The notes under the pieces were generated by a model. That model ran no database searches and was not told the DNA's origin. It saw nothing but the letters and a program-made list of their open reading frames with translations. A stretch of 64,000 bases of DNA from an uncultured Prevotella sp. GTDB taxonomy: Bacteria > Bacteroidota > Bacteroidia > Bacteroidales > Bacteroidaceae. The stretch covers positions 124,001 through 188,000 of the forward strand of contig CAJOFE010000004.1 in assembly GCA_905233825.1 (NCBI GenBank), in the 5' to 3' direction. Positions 24,207 to 32,833 of the stretch are shown here, one piece after another; within the stretch, counting starts at the first letter, position 1; every line of letters begins with the position of its first letter. The position numbers and the translations under genes were made by a program.

Positions 24207-26609
24207 ATGAAAAAACTCTTTTTAGTAGTGGTGCTGATGGGGCTTGGTGCGTCATCCATAGCACAAAAACCGGCCATTCCCCGTGATGCGGCCTTAGAGA
24301 AGAAAATAGAGAAAACGCTCTCGAAGATGACCCTCGACGATAAAGTCGGCCAGATGCTGGAGCTGAACTTCGACATCATGGGAGGCTACGGTCAGGGTGG
24401 CAAGTGGACGCTGAACGAGACGGTGCTCGACACCTGTCTGCAGAAGTGGAGGGTGGGTAGCATCCTCAATGCTCCCGGCACCCGTGCCCACACCGTAGAG
24501 CAGTGGCAGGAGTGGATACGTCTCATTCAGGACAAGTCGATGAAGTATCTGGGCATCCCCGACATCTACGGACTCGACCACAATCATGGCGTTACCTATA
24601 CGCAGAAGGGTACCCTCTTCCCACAGCCTATCAACCTGGCTGCCTCGTTCAATACTGAACTGGCCCGTACTGGTGCCGAGATTACGGCTTACGAAAGTCG
24701 TGCAGCCAATTGTCCTTGGGTATATAACCCCGTCACCGACCTGGGGCGTGATCCTCGCTGGAGCCGTATCTGGGAGAGTTTCGGAGAAGACCCCATCGTG
24801 AATGCACGCATGGCTGAAGCTGAGATTCTGGGCTATCAGGGTAGCGACCCCAACCACCTGGGACAGTACAACGTGGCTGCCTGTATCAAGCACTACTTTG
24901 CCTACGGAGCCCCCTTCACGGGTAAGGACCGCACACCGGCCTACGTGTCGCCTCAGATGCTTCGTGAGAAGTATTTCGAGCCCTTCAAGGCTGCCTTTCA
25001 GGCTGGAGCCCTGACGCTGATGGTAAACTCTGGCAGCATCAATGGCATGCCTGTGCATGCCAGCTATGAATACCTGACGAAGTGGGTGAAGGAGGACTTG
25101 GGATGGGACGGCATGATTGTCACCGACTGGGCCGATATCAATAATCTGTATCAGCGTGAGCGAGTGGCAAAGGACAAGAAAGATGCCATCCGCATTGCCA
25201 TCAATGCCGGTGTCGATATGTCGATGGACCCCTACAGCGTCGATTTCTGCATCCTGCTGAAAGAACTGGTGCAGGAGGGCAAGGTGAAGATGGAGCGCAT
25301 CGACGATGCAGTTCGTCGCATCCTCCGTGTGAAGTACCGTCTGGGACTCTTCGACCGTCCGAACACAGGTGGCAAAGGCTTCGAGAAGTTCGGTTCTGCA
25401 GAACATGCCGAGAAGGCTCTGCGTGCTGCTGAAGAGTGCGAGGTGCTACTGAAGAATGACAGCCTCCCCCTAACCCCCTCCAAAGGGAGGGGGGAACCGC
25501 TACTTCCGCTCACGAAGGAGAAACTCAATCGCCTTGCATCCCAATCCCCCCTCCCTTTGGAGGGGGTTAGGGGGAGGCTACTCCTCACAGGTCCTAATGC
25601 TAATCAGATGCGCTGTCTGAACGGTGGCTGGAGCTATACTTGGCAGGGCTCTGGTGCTGAAGACCTGGCAGAGCAGTATAATACTATCTATGAGGCATTT
25701 AGCAATAAGTTTGGAAAGGAAAACATTATCCTGGAACAGGGCGTCACCTACAACGAACGAGGTCAGTACTGGCAGGAGAATACTCCGCAGATTGAGAAGG
25801 CTGTGGCTGCCGCACAGAATGCCGATGTCATCGTGGCCTGCATCGGTGAGAACAGCTACTGCGAGACGCCTGGCAACCTCACCGACCTGTGGCTCTCTGA
25901 GAATCAGCGCACGTTGGTGAAGGAGCTGGCAAAGACTGGTAAGCCCATCATTCTCGTGCTCAACGAGGGCCGTCCGCGCCTCATCACCGATATCGAACCG
26001 CTCTGCAAGGCTATCATTCACATCTTCCTGCCTGGCAACTACGGTGCCGACGCACTGGCCAACCTGCTGGCTGGCGATGCCAACTTCTCGGCAAAGATGC
26101 CCTACACCTATCCGCGTGAAATCAACTCGCTGGCCAACTACGACTATAAGGTCTCTGAGGAGGTGGCAACGATGGCAGGAGCCTACAACTACGATGCCAA
26201 GGTGAGCCTGCTGTGGCCCTTCGGCTACGGCCTGAGCTATACCACCTTCAGCTATTCCAACCTGCGTGTGGACAAGTCATCGTTTACTGCCAACGACGTG
26301 CTTACCGTCAGCATCGATGTGAAGAACACAGGCAACCGCGTTGGCAAGGAGGCTGTATTGCTCTATTCCAGCGATCTCATCGCCTCGCTCACTCCCGACA
26401 ACAAGCGTCTGCGTCAGTTCCAGAAGATTGAGCTGCAGCCTGGCGAGCAGAAGACTGTCACCTTCCGTCTGCCTGCTAAGGAGCTGGCTTTCGTTGGTGC
26501 CGATGGTCGCTGGACGCTGGAAGAGGGCGACTTCATGCTGCGTGCCGGAGGACAGCAGTTGAAGGTCACCTGCACCTCCACCAAGATATGGGACGAGCCT
26601 AACATCTGA
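24207..26609 (+). CDS. GH3 family beta-glucosidase (BglX-like), secreted
   Basis: An 800-residue glycoside hydrolase with a signal peptide ending at SSIAQKP. The GH3 N-terminal barrel includes GLDHNHGVTYTQKGTLFPQP and the nucleophile Asp307 in IVTDWADI; the C-terminal sandwich has NADVIVACIGENSYCETPG, and a fibronectin III-like domain ends the protein. It should remove glucose or a related sugar from beta-linked glycans in the periplasm. The loop joining the two catalytic domains carries an in-frame insertion with a 34-bp perfect inverted repeat (25461-25579). The start MKKLFLVVV at 24207 follows the TACCTTTG promoter by 34 bases; a longer reading would begin upstream of that promoter element. 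Confidence 0.92.
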   Translation: MKKLFLVVVLMGLGASSIAQKPAIPRDAALEKKIEKTLSKMTLDDKVGQMLELNFDIMGGYGQGGKWTLNETVLDTCLQKWRVGSILNAPGTRAHTVEQWQEWIRLIQDKSMKYLGIPDIYGLDHNHGVTYTQKGTLFPQPINLAASFNTELARTGAEITAYESRAANCPWVYNPVTDLGRDPRWSRIWESFGEDPIVNARMAEAEILGYQGSDPNHLGQYNVAACIKHYFAYGAPFTGKDRTPAYVSPQMLREKYFEPFKAAFQAGALTLMVNSGSINGMPVHASYEYLTKWVKEDLGWDGMIVTDWADINNLYQRERVAKDKKDAIRIAINAGVDMSMDPYSVDFCILLKELVQEGKVKMERIDDAVRRILRVKYRLGLFDRPNTGGKGFEKFGSAEHAEKALRAAEECEVLLKNDSLPLTPSKGRGEPLLPLTKEKLNRLASQSPLPLEGVRGRLLLTGPNANQMRCLNGGWSYTWQGSGAEDLAEQYNTIYEAFSNKFGKENIILEQGVTYNERGQYWQENTPQIEKAVAAAQNADVIVACIGENSYCETPGNLTDLWLSENQRTLVKELAKTGKPIILVLNEGRPRLITDIEPLCKAIIHIFLPGNYGADALANLLAGDANFSAKMPYTYPREINSLANYDYKVSEEVATMAGAYNYDAKVSLLWPFGYGLSYTTFSYSNLRVDKSSFTANDVLTVSIDVKNTGNRVGKEAVLLYSSDLIASLTPDNKRLRQFQKIELQPGEQKTVTFRLPAKELAFVGADGRWTLEEGDFMLRAGGQQLKVTCTSTKIWDEPNI
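25461..25579. repeat. 34-bp perfect inverted repeat in frame inside the GH3 gene
   Basis: The left arm (25461-25494, beginning AGCCTCCCCCTAACCCC) is the exact reverse complement of the right arm (25546-25579), with a 51-base interior. The arms are read as SLPLTPSKGRGEP and SPLPLEGVRGRL. The frame is kept on both sides and no transposase gene is present. It may be two opposite copies of one repeat or a small non-autonomous element. Confidence 0.85.
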
Positions 26610-26624
26610 AATCTTCAATATAAT

Positions 26625-26665
26625 CCCCGAATCTATTAATCGATTCGGGGATTTTTGTACCTTTG
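26625..26665 (+). terminator. Terminator of the GH3 gene overlapping the next promoter
   Basis: CCCCGAATC (26625-26633) pairs with GATTCGGGG (26642-26650), followed by ATTTTTG. The T-run merges into TACCTTTG (26658-26665), the likely -7 element of the sigma-factor operon. Confidence 0.8.
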
Positions 26666-26737
26666 TACGCAAAAAATCGTCATGGGGGGTAATGATTTCT
26701 CAGGCTCATCTGTATATATAGTAAAAACAGCGACGAA

Positions 26738-27247
26738 ATGATGCAAGAAAGTGACAAGACCATAGGTCAAAAGCAATTCAAGGAACTCTTCCTTACGGAG
26801 TACGGCAGGATGTACCGGGCCGCCTATATCCTGCTGGGCGACGAGGACGAGGCGAAAGACGCCGTGCAGGATGTCTTCGCCAGTCTGTGGGCAGGTACCA
26901 GCCCGCTGCACGAGGAGTCGTTGAGGGCTTACCTGCTGACTTGTGTCCGCAATCGCTGCCTCAACATCATTGCACGGCATCAGACACGCCAGGAGGCGAT
27001 GAGGCTGCTGACACCTGACACTATCGACAGCGAACAGCACGATGAGGAAATCATCGAGGCAGTAAACCGCTACGTCAGCGAAAAGCTGTCGCCACAGACC
27101 AGCCGCATCATCCGCATGCACTACGACGAGGAGCAGTCGTATAAGGAGATCTCCGACTCGCTGGGCATCAGCACATCGGCAGTTAACAAGCACATCGTGC
27201 AGGGATTGAGGAAACTACGTTCCACCTTTAAACAGAGAGAAGTATGA
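26738..27247 (+). CDS. ECF RNA polymerase sigma-70 factor (Bacteroidetes type)
   Basis: A 169-residue sigma factor with region 2 (YRAAYILLGDEDEAKDAVQDVF) and region 4 helix-turn-helix (YKEISDSLGISTSAVNKHIV). Such factors in Bacteroidetes are paired with a FecR-like anti-sigma and an outer-membrane receptor, and switch on transport or polysaccharide genes. It overlaps the next gene by ATGA. The second ATG at 26741 is an equally possible start. Promoter TACCTTTG at 26658-26665 gives a leader of about 65 bases. Confidence 0.93.
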   Translation: MMQESDKTIGQKQFKELFLTEYGRMYRAAYILLGDEDEAKDAVQDVFASLWAGTSPLHEESLRAYLLTCVRNRCLNIIARHQTRQEAMRLLTPDTIDSEQHDEEIIEAVNRYVSEKLSPQTSRIIRMHYDEEQSYKEISDSLGISTSAVNKHIVQGLRKLRSTFKQREV

Positions 27248-27825
27248 ACAGAGAAGAGCAGATCAGGATGCTGCTGCATCCCGAGAAATACACCGACGAG
27301 CAGCTCGACCAGATGCTGGACGAGACTAACATCCCCCTGCCTGATGCCGAGGAAGAGTGGGAGAAGCTTGAATTGCGGACTTCAAAACCGTCTGAGGGAC
27401 AGGGAGTGGCTACGACGCGACGCTGGCTCCGGGTGGCAGCGATGTTCATCGGCGTGCTGATGCTTTCGGGCATCACCTATGCAGCCATCCGTATCATCAG
27501 CAATGCTACTCAGACGAAAGAGGAGCAGCAGGCGGAAAGCGTGTCGGCAGACGGAGCTCAGACCACGAACCTCCAGCCTCAAACAGCTGACGAGGAGGGT
27601 AACGACAGCATCCGCGTGTTCGAGAATGCCGAGCTGGGAATGATGCTCAGCGAGATGGCTGCCTATTATCAATATGAAGTGACCTACCAGAGCGAGGAAG
27701 CCAAGCACGTACGCCTCTACTTCACGTGGGACAAGCACAAGGAGATTGACGATGTCGTGGCGACGTTCAACAAGTTCGACCGCATCCACATCACCCGAGA
27801 GAACCGGAAACTGATTGTAGAATAA
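27244..27825 (+). CDS. Short FecR-like anti-sigma protein lacking the FecR core
   Basis: A 193-residue single-pass inner-membrane protein. The cytoplasmic part (1-60) is acidic with TDEQLDQMLDE, as in sigma-binding N-termini; one membrane helix follows (about 62-84, WLRVAAMFIGVLMLSGITYAA). The periplasmic part has a linker and then a DUF4974-type domain (LGMMLSEMAAYYQYEV to HITRENRKLIVE). The central FecR domain that is normally present is missing. The DUF4974-type fold is related to the STN domain of the adjacent receptor. It overlaps the sigma-factor gene by 4 bases and lies 18 bases before the receptor gene. Confidence 0.8.
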   Translation: MNREEQIRMLLHPEKYTDEQLDQMLDETNIPLPDAEEEWEKLELRTSKPSEGQGVATTRRWLRVAAMFIGVLMLSGITYAAIRIISNATQTKEEQQAESVSADGAQTTNLQPQTADEEGNDSIRVFENAELGMMLSEMAAYYQYEVTYQSEEAKHVRLYFTWDKHKEIDDVVATFNKFDRIHITRENRKLIVE

Positions 27826-27843
27826 CTAAAGCCATACGAGATC

Positions 27844-30393
27844 ATGAGAAAGATATTTATCACAGCCCTGCTCTGTGGCTTTGCCCTGTGCATGAATGCC
27901 CAGAAACTGACCCGCGACTATCAGGACGTGTCGCTGTCGAAGGTACTCGAAGACCTCAACGCCGCCACCGCCGATAAGACCATCTACTTCATCTACGACG
28001 AGTTGGAAGACTTCACCGTGACTACTCATTTCAGCAACCTCCCGATAGAGGAAGCCCTGCACGAGGTCATCGGCTTCTATCCCATGAAGGTGTCGTTCGA
28101 TTCCGACAAGATATTCATCGAGTGTACGCAGAAGGAAGACACGAAGGTGATAGGGCGTGTCATCGACGAGAACGGTATGCCTATTGAGTTTGCCAACATC
28201 TCCCTGCTCCAGGCTGCTGACTCCGCTTTCGTCAATGGTGGAGTGAGCAACGAGAACGGCGACTTCGTCATCCCCTGCAGTCTGCAGCGGGTGGTGCTCA
28301 AGCTGACTTGCATCGGCTATAAGACCGAGAGCCGCCATGTCAGTGTGGGAGAGATAGGAGCCATCGTACTGCATCCCGAAGCCTACATGCTGGGTGGGGT
28401 AGAAGTGAAGGGCAGCGTGCCTCAGTATAAGATGACCTCGGGCGGCATGACCATCGAGGTGCAGAACAGCATACTCCACGATGTGGGCAGCGCCGACGAC
28501 CTGCTCTCCATGCTGCCTCTGGTGCAGGGCCGCGACGGCAAGTTCGAGGTGCTGGCAAAGGGTGAGCCCGAGATATACATTAATAATAAGAAGGTGCGCG
28601 ACGCGAGTGAGCTGAAGCAGCTGAAATCGACAGACATCAAGAGTGTGGATATCATCACCGCCCCTGGTGCCAAGTACAATGCCGAGGTGGATGCCGTCAT
28701 CCGCATCAAGACCCTGAAGCCACAGGGTGACGGACTGAGCCTGATGGCTACCAGTCAGACGTGGAAGAACAACAAGTGGCACAACTACGACGACCTGACA
28801 GTGAAATACCGCACAGGTGGGCTGGAGGCCTTCGTCAACGTGGCGCTCGACAACGGTCACTACAGCAACGATCAGAATCTGGACCAGCAACTGCACATCA
28901 GCAAAGACCTGTTCGACATACATGCCGAGTTCCCCACAAGAAGTTCGTGGACTCAGATGAAATACCGCGCTGGACTGAGCTATGACTTCAGCACCGATCA
29001 CTCCATTGGTATGAGTTACTCGACCGAGCACATGTGCTATGCCCAGTTCGGTACGAAGATGCTGCAAAACTACCTGAAAAACGGGGCATACTATGGCGAC
29101 GTGCTGCTGGAAACCAATATACGCCAGCCCAACAAGCCCGTGTGGGAACTGAACACCTACTATGTGGGCAAGGCAGGCAAACTGGGAATCGACTTGAATG
29201 CAACGCTATTGCATCAGGATTCGAAAGAGGAAAACAGTCAGAACGAAGTGAGCCAGGAACTGGGTAGCCGCACCCTTTACACAGAAACCACCGACAAAAA
29301 CCGCATGCTGGCAGGCAAGCTGGTGCTGGACTACCCTGTGTGGAAGGGTGTGCTGAGCGGTGGCTCGGAAATCACTTCGACGAAGACTCACGGACACAAC
29401 CTGAACCAGGAGAACATCATACCCGAGTCGGACTCGGAGATGAAGGAGAAGAACATCGCTGCCTTTGCAGAGTACGAGTTGCCGATAGGATCGTGGCGAC
29501 TGAATGCCGGACTGCGCTTTGAGCATGTTTCCACCGACTACAGCACTTTCGGCGTACATCAGTCGGAGCCCAGCCGCACCTACGACGACCTGTTTCCCAA
29601 CCTCTCGGCGGCATGGCATAAAGGCAAGTGGGGCACACAGCTCAGCTACTCGAAGCGCATCACCCGTCCGCCATACAACATGCTGTCGTCAATGGTAATC
29701 TATGACAGTCGCATGCTCTATGAGGGAGGCAACCCGCTGCTCCGTCCCTCCGTACGCCAGAACCTCGACTTCAACCTGACCTACAGCTGGCTGACCTTTG
29801 TCGCAGGCTATACCCGCGAAAACGATTTCATCACCCACGTAGGCAACATCTATGACGAAGCGAAGGAGATAGCCATCATCCAACCCGACAACTTCGACCA
29901 TCAGGACCGCGTGTCAGCTTCACTCGTCTTGTCGCCCAAGCTGGGCTTCTGGCAGCCACAGGCCACGCTGCACTACTATCAGCAGATGTTTGATGCCGAG
30001 AAGTACGGTGCCCCGAAGAAACTGAACAAGCCCGAGTTCAGCTTTGACCTGATGAGCTGGTTTGTCATCAATCCTATGACGAAGGCACTGCTGCAAGTCA
30101 ACTATACCGGTGCCAACCACTGGGGATTCATGTATCGGGGTGACAACTTCATGCTGAATGCCCGCGTGCAGAAGACCTTCTGGAAAGGAAAGCTGACTGC
30201 CGTCCTTTTTGCCAACGACATACTTCGCACAACGAAGAACCGCGTAAAGGTATATTACGCCATAGGCCAAACGTCGCAGAACGATTATCAGTATTCACAG
30301 CAGGTAGGCATCACCCTGAGCTACAACTTCAACGCCACGATGTCGAAGTACAAGGGAACTGGTGCCGGCAACGCCGAGAAGGACCGATTCTAA
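27844..30393 (+). CDS. TonB-dependent receptor-like outer membrane protein with STN domain
   Basis: An 849-residue outer-membrane protein. A signal peptide ends at CMNAQK; an STN domain (about 20-95, VSLSKVLEDLNAATADKTIY) can contact the anti-sigma partner; a carboxypeptidase-regulatory-like domain follows (GRVIDENGMPIEFANISL); then a plug (DLLSMLPLVQGRDGKF, GEPEIYINNKKVRDASEL, VDIITAPGAKY) and a large barrel ending GITLSYNFNATMSKYKGTG. The plug and barrel are of the type seen in receptors outside SusCD systems. No SusD-like gene is adjacent. The ligand is unknown; peptides, siderophores or glycans are all possible. Confidence 0.87.
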   Translation: MRKIFITALLCGFALCMNAQKLTRDYQDVSLSKVLEDLNAATADKTIYFIYDELEDFTVTTHFSNLPIEEALHEVIGFYPMKVSFDSDKIFIECTQKEDTKVIGRVIDENGMPIEFANISLLQAADSAFVNGGVSNENGDFVIPCSLQRVVLKLTCIGYKTESRHVSVGEIGAIVLHPEAYMLGGVEVKGSVPQYKMTSGGMTIEVQNSILHDVGSADDLLSMLPLVQGRDGKFEVLAKGEPEIYINNKKVRDASELKQLKSTDIKSVDIITAPGAKYNAEVDAVIRIKTLKPQGDGLSLMATSQTWKNNKWHNYDDLTVKYRTGGLEAFVNVALDNGHYSNDQNLDQQLHISKDLFDIHAEFPTRSSWTQMKYRAGLSYDFSTDHSIGMSYSTEHMCYAQFGTKMLQNYLKNGAYYGDVLLETNIRQPNKPVWELNTYYVGKAGKLGIDLNATLLHQDSKEENSQNEVSQELGSRTLYTETTDKNRMLAGKLVLDYPVWKGVLSGGSEITSTKTHGHNLNQENIIPESDSEMKEKNIAAFAEYELPIGSWRLNAGLRFEHVSTDYSTFGVHQSEPSRTYDDLFPNLSAAWHKGKWGTQLSYSKRITRPPYNMLSSMVIYDSRMLYEGGNPLLRPSVRQNLDFNLTYSWLTFVAGYTRENDFITHVGNIYDEAKEIAIIQPDNFDHQDRVSASLVLSPKLGFWQPQATLHYYQQMFDAEKYGAPKKLNKPEFSFDLMSWFVINPMTKALLQVNYTGANHWGFMYRGDNFMLNARVQKTFWKGKLTAVLFANDILRTTKNRVKVYYAIGQTSQNDYQYSQQVGITLSYNFNATMSKYKGTGAGNAEKDRF

Positions 30394-30397
30394 GCCG

Positions 30398-31696
30398 TTA
30401 TGCTCCTGTGAACTTACCTACGAAGAGGATGACATTCGAAGAGGCCTCGCGGATGACATAGACAAAAGGACGATTAGCGTGGAAGGTAGCCTTAGGGTAT
30501 TCAGCAGGGCCTGAAGCAAAATTAAATTTCATTCCTGCAATGGTAACAGCAGATGCTTCAGAGCCTTCCTCGTTTACCTTGATGGCTGCCTTCTGTCGCA
30601 TCATATCGATATGGACCGGCACATCGCACATGTTGGGGATTTGAGCCAGCTCACTATCGAAAGCCAGGCGGATGCCCATCTTCTGCAGCAACCCTACAAG
30701 GTTATCTTCAAGTTCGTCAGTATCCGAGTTTGTCTCGAAGCGAGGCAGTTTCAAATCGACCTCATAATGACTGAATACTCCACCCATGGTTCCGCAGAAG
30801 CTTTCTACTTCGCTGAAGCCTACTGTTGACAGGTAGCTGATGATGTCATCAGTGGTCTTGCCGTCCTCGGGCAGCATGACAGTCATGTTCCAATAGCCGT
30901 TGCCATAAGGTATCTTTACTGCCGAGAAAAGCCCATTGTTCACATAGCTGATCAGCACGTTCTGGTGCATCATGGGTAGTTTCTTCCCTGCAAAGTTCTC
31001 ATCCTTTGTATTCTTCGGGTCGAACTTCGAGGCCCAGTCTGCCTTGAAATAGATGGCGTTCAGCAGATAGGAAACCATCATAGGATCTACCTCGTCGAGG
31101 ATGGTGGGTATCATGCCTTTGGTCTTCTCGTTGCACCAGGAGTTGATATGGTCGAGGGTCTTTGAGGAAGAGAAGTCGAGGGCCTCGGCTTTGGCATCGT
31201 AGTAGGTCTGCATGTCCTGCTGGAACTGAGATTTCAGGGTGTAGTTTTCGTTGAGGAAGATGGCGTTGGCTATGCTGAGTGTCACCTTCTTATCCACCTC
31301 CGGCAGACCTTCGATGAGTTCCTTGCAGTAATCGTTTACAGCCTGTATGCCTCCCTCGTGGAAGCCTAATGTCTGCTCCAGTTCCTGCTCTGTCAGTCCT
31401 TCGGCAGCATCGTTCACCATGCCTAAGACGTATGTGATGCTCAGTGGCGAGTAGATGAAACTCTTGCCGCTTTGATCCGTTTCATTCACCGTTTTCAGGA
31501 AGTTCAGTGTAAATCGGTTGTTGTCGTTTACAAATACACTCTGCTCCTGCGTCAGCTGGATGGGTTTTGCTTCCGACAACATGTTTACCACTTTTTTGGA
31601 TTCTCCCAGATCCTCCTCCTCATCATTGGAAGAGGAGCACGATAGCATGAGGCTAGTTGCAGCCATCAGTGCAAATAATAACAAATTCTTCTTCAT
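30398..31696 (-). CDS. Serpin family protease inhibitor lipoprotein
   Basis: A 432-residue lipoprotein (lipobox LMLSC, Cys20, then SSSNDEEED) with a full serpin domain: shutter segment YSPLSITYVLGMVNDAAEGL, breach segment NAIYFKADWASKFDPKNT and the C-terminal PFVYVIREASSNVILFVGKF. The reactive loop begins EEGSEASAVT, small residues at the hinge typical of inhibitory serpins; the scissile bond is probably near MKFNF, suggesting a chymotrypsin- or elastase-like target. It would act at the cell surface or periplasm against host or competitor proteases. Its ATG overlaps the stop of the preceding lipoprotein gene by ATGA. Confidence 0.92.
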   Translation of the reverse strand: MKKNLLLFALMAATSLMLSCSSSNDEEEDLGESKKVVNMLSEAKPIQLTQEQSVFVNDNNRFTLNFLKTVNETDQSGKSFIYSPLSITYVLGMVNDAAEGLTEQELEQTLGFHEGGIQAVNDYCKELIEGLPEVDKKVTLSIANAIFLNENYTLKSQFQQDMQTYYDAKAEALDFSSSKTLDHINSWCNEKTKGMIPTILDEVDPMMVSYLLNAIYFKADWASKFDPKNTKDENFAGKKLPMMHQNVLISYVNNGLFSAVKIPYGNGYWNMTVMLPEDGKTTDDIISYLSTVGFSEVESFCGTMGGVFSHYEVDLKLPRFETNSDTDELEDNLVGLLQKMGIRLAFDSELAQIPNMCDVPVHIDMMRQKAAIKVNEEGSEASAVTIAGMKFNFASGPAEYPKATFHANRPFVYVIREASSNVILFVGKFTGA

Positions 31697-32157
31697 TTAT
31701 TAATGTTTTGAGGTTTTACTGACAATTTCCTGTATTCTTTATCATAACCATTCTCATATGGGGTGCCTGCTATTCCGCCATAGACACGGATAATCATACG
31801 TGATTCTGTCAGAGATATTATGTTGTAATATAACTCGTCGGGGTGAGGCGTCTTACTGCCTTCTTTGATGAGTATTGCATGCGATTTTTCATACCCATAA
31901 CTTGGTACTTCTTCAATCCACCATAGTCCCCAGTCTGTTTCATTATATTTATTCCTGGCATTAATAGACCAACTCTTGATCTTACCATCCTTCTTAAAGT
32001 ATAAACCAGTACTTATGACATCGCCAGTAGTTGCTCCAATATACTCCCAGTAGCCCGTGAAGTCCTTGTCGTTGATAGCGTTTTCATCATCATCGCTGCT
32101 GCATCCTGCTAGCATCAGCAGAAGCACGCTTAACCATAATAGACTTTTCTTTTTCAT
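31693..32157 (-). CDS. Small lipoprotein of unknown function
   Basis: A 154-residue lipoprotein with lipobox MLAGC (Cys19) and the acidic SSDDDEN export-like linker. The mature part begins DKDFTGYWEYIGATTGDVI, with strands and several Trp and Tyr residues, compatible with a small lipocalin-like beta-barrel; no family is recognised. It is the middle gene of a three-gene operon and is translationally coupled to the serpin. Confidence 0.8.
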   Translation of the reverse strand: MKKKSLLWLSVLLLMLAGCSSDDDENAINDKDFTGYWEYIGATTGDVISTGLYFKKDGKIKSWSINARNKYNETDWGLWWIEEVPSYGYEKSHAILIKEGSKTPHPDELYYNIISLTESRMIIRVYGGIAGTPYENGYDKEYRKLSVKPQNINK

Positions 32158-32169
32158 ATTTAAATAAGT

Positions 32170-32679
32170 TTATAAGTCGATTGTGATTACATTCTGATTC
32201 TTGAAGGAGATATAACCATCGTAATCATTCCATGTCTCTTGGTGTTCCGAGCCGTCTTGATCGACGATAGTGACAGTACGACGATTCACCACCAAGTGAT
32301 AGTTTCGCACAGTAGCATTACGGATGGTGAAGTAAATGTTGATGTTGCATACGCAGTCTACCATATTCTCAGCTTCATTCCAAGGATTTAACACGAGAGT
32401 GCCGTCGGCATCCTGTGTAATGTTGATGCCTGCATCGGTATAGTCGCAACTCAGCATATAGTTGATGTATTCGCCCGCAATGGTCTGGTCAGTCTTATTA
32501 TATGTAAGTTTCAGTTTAGATGCAAACTGGTTTTCATCTTCGCCACGTGTCCGTGATGAATGGTTTTCACATTCGCTATGCGAGACCTTCGAAAGCGAAA
32601 CTGATTCTGTAATGTTGTCGCTTGTAGAACAACTGTTTAGTGTGAGCATCACTGCGCCCATCCATAGTAATTTCTTCAT
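32170..32679 (-). CDS. Lipoprotein with the same unrecognised domain as the protein at 11.1 kb
   Basis: A 169-residue lipoprotein (lipobox TLNSC). Its single domain aligns with the first unit of the 333-residue secreted protein at 11088: LSCDYTDAGINIT against NCGYEDIKVM, and CVCNINIYFTIRNATVRNYH against CECIINVYFTIFNALKDEYQ. The conserved CxC-xIN-YFTI-NA core suggests a small beta-sandwich with paired cysteines. The start MKKLLW at 32679 is chosen because the signal peptide begins there and the promoter TATATTTG lies 30 bases upstream. First gene of the serpin operon. Confidence 0.8.
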   Translation of the reverse strand: MKKLLWMGAVMLTLNSCSTSDNITESVSLSKVSHSECENHSSRTRGEDENQFASKLKLTYNKTDQTIAGEYINYMLSCDYTDAGINITQDADGTLVLNPWNEAENMVDCVCNINIYFTIRNATVRNYHLVVNRRTVTIVDQDGSEHQETWNDYDGYISFKNQNVITIDL

Positions 32680-32709
32680 TCCATTTTTGTTTTGATTGGT
32701 TCTTTTCTG

Positions 32710-32802
32710 CAAATATAATACGGAAAAGGGAGAAATCTTGTATGGAATATGGTTAAAAAATCAAAAAAGAGGGTGAAAGCATACAAGATTTTTGTAATTT
32801 TG
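32710..32802. promoter_or_regulatory. Divergent promoter region with a 12-bp inverted repeat
   Basis: TATATTTG on the minus strand (32710-32717) serves the lipoprotein-serpin operon and TAATTTTG on the plus strand (32795-32802) serves the sigma-factor operon. AAATCTTGTATG (32733-32744) is the exact reverse complement of CATACAAGATTT (32780-32791), so each promoter carries CATACAAGATTT upstream in its own direction. This may be an operator or the upstream element read by the divergent ECF sigma factor. Confidence 0.6.
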
Positions 32803-32833
32803 GATTTATAGAAGTAGAACGCAAGGAAAACGA

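Noticed and set aside
25461..25579. Premature disruption of the GH3 gene
   Set aside because: The reading frame continues across the inverted repeat and all catalytic regions on both sides are intact.
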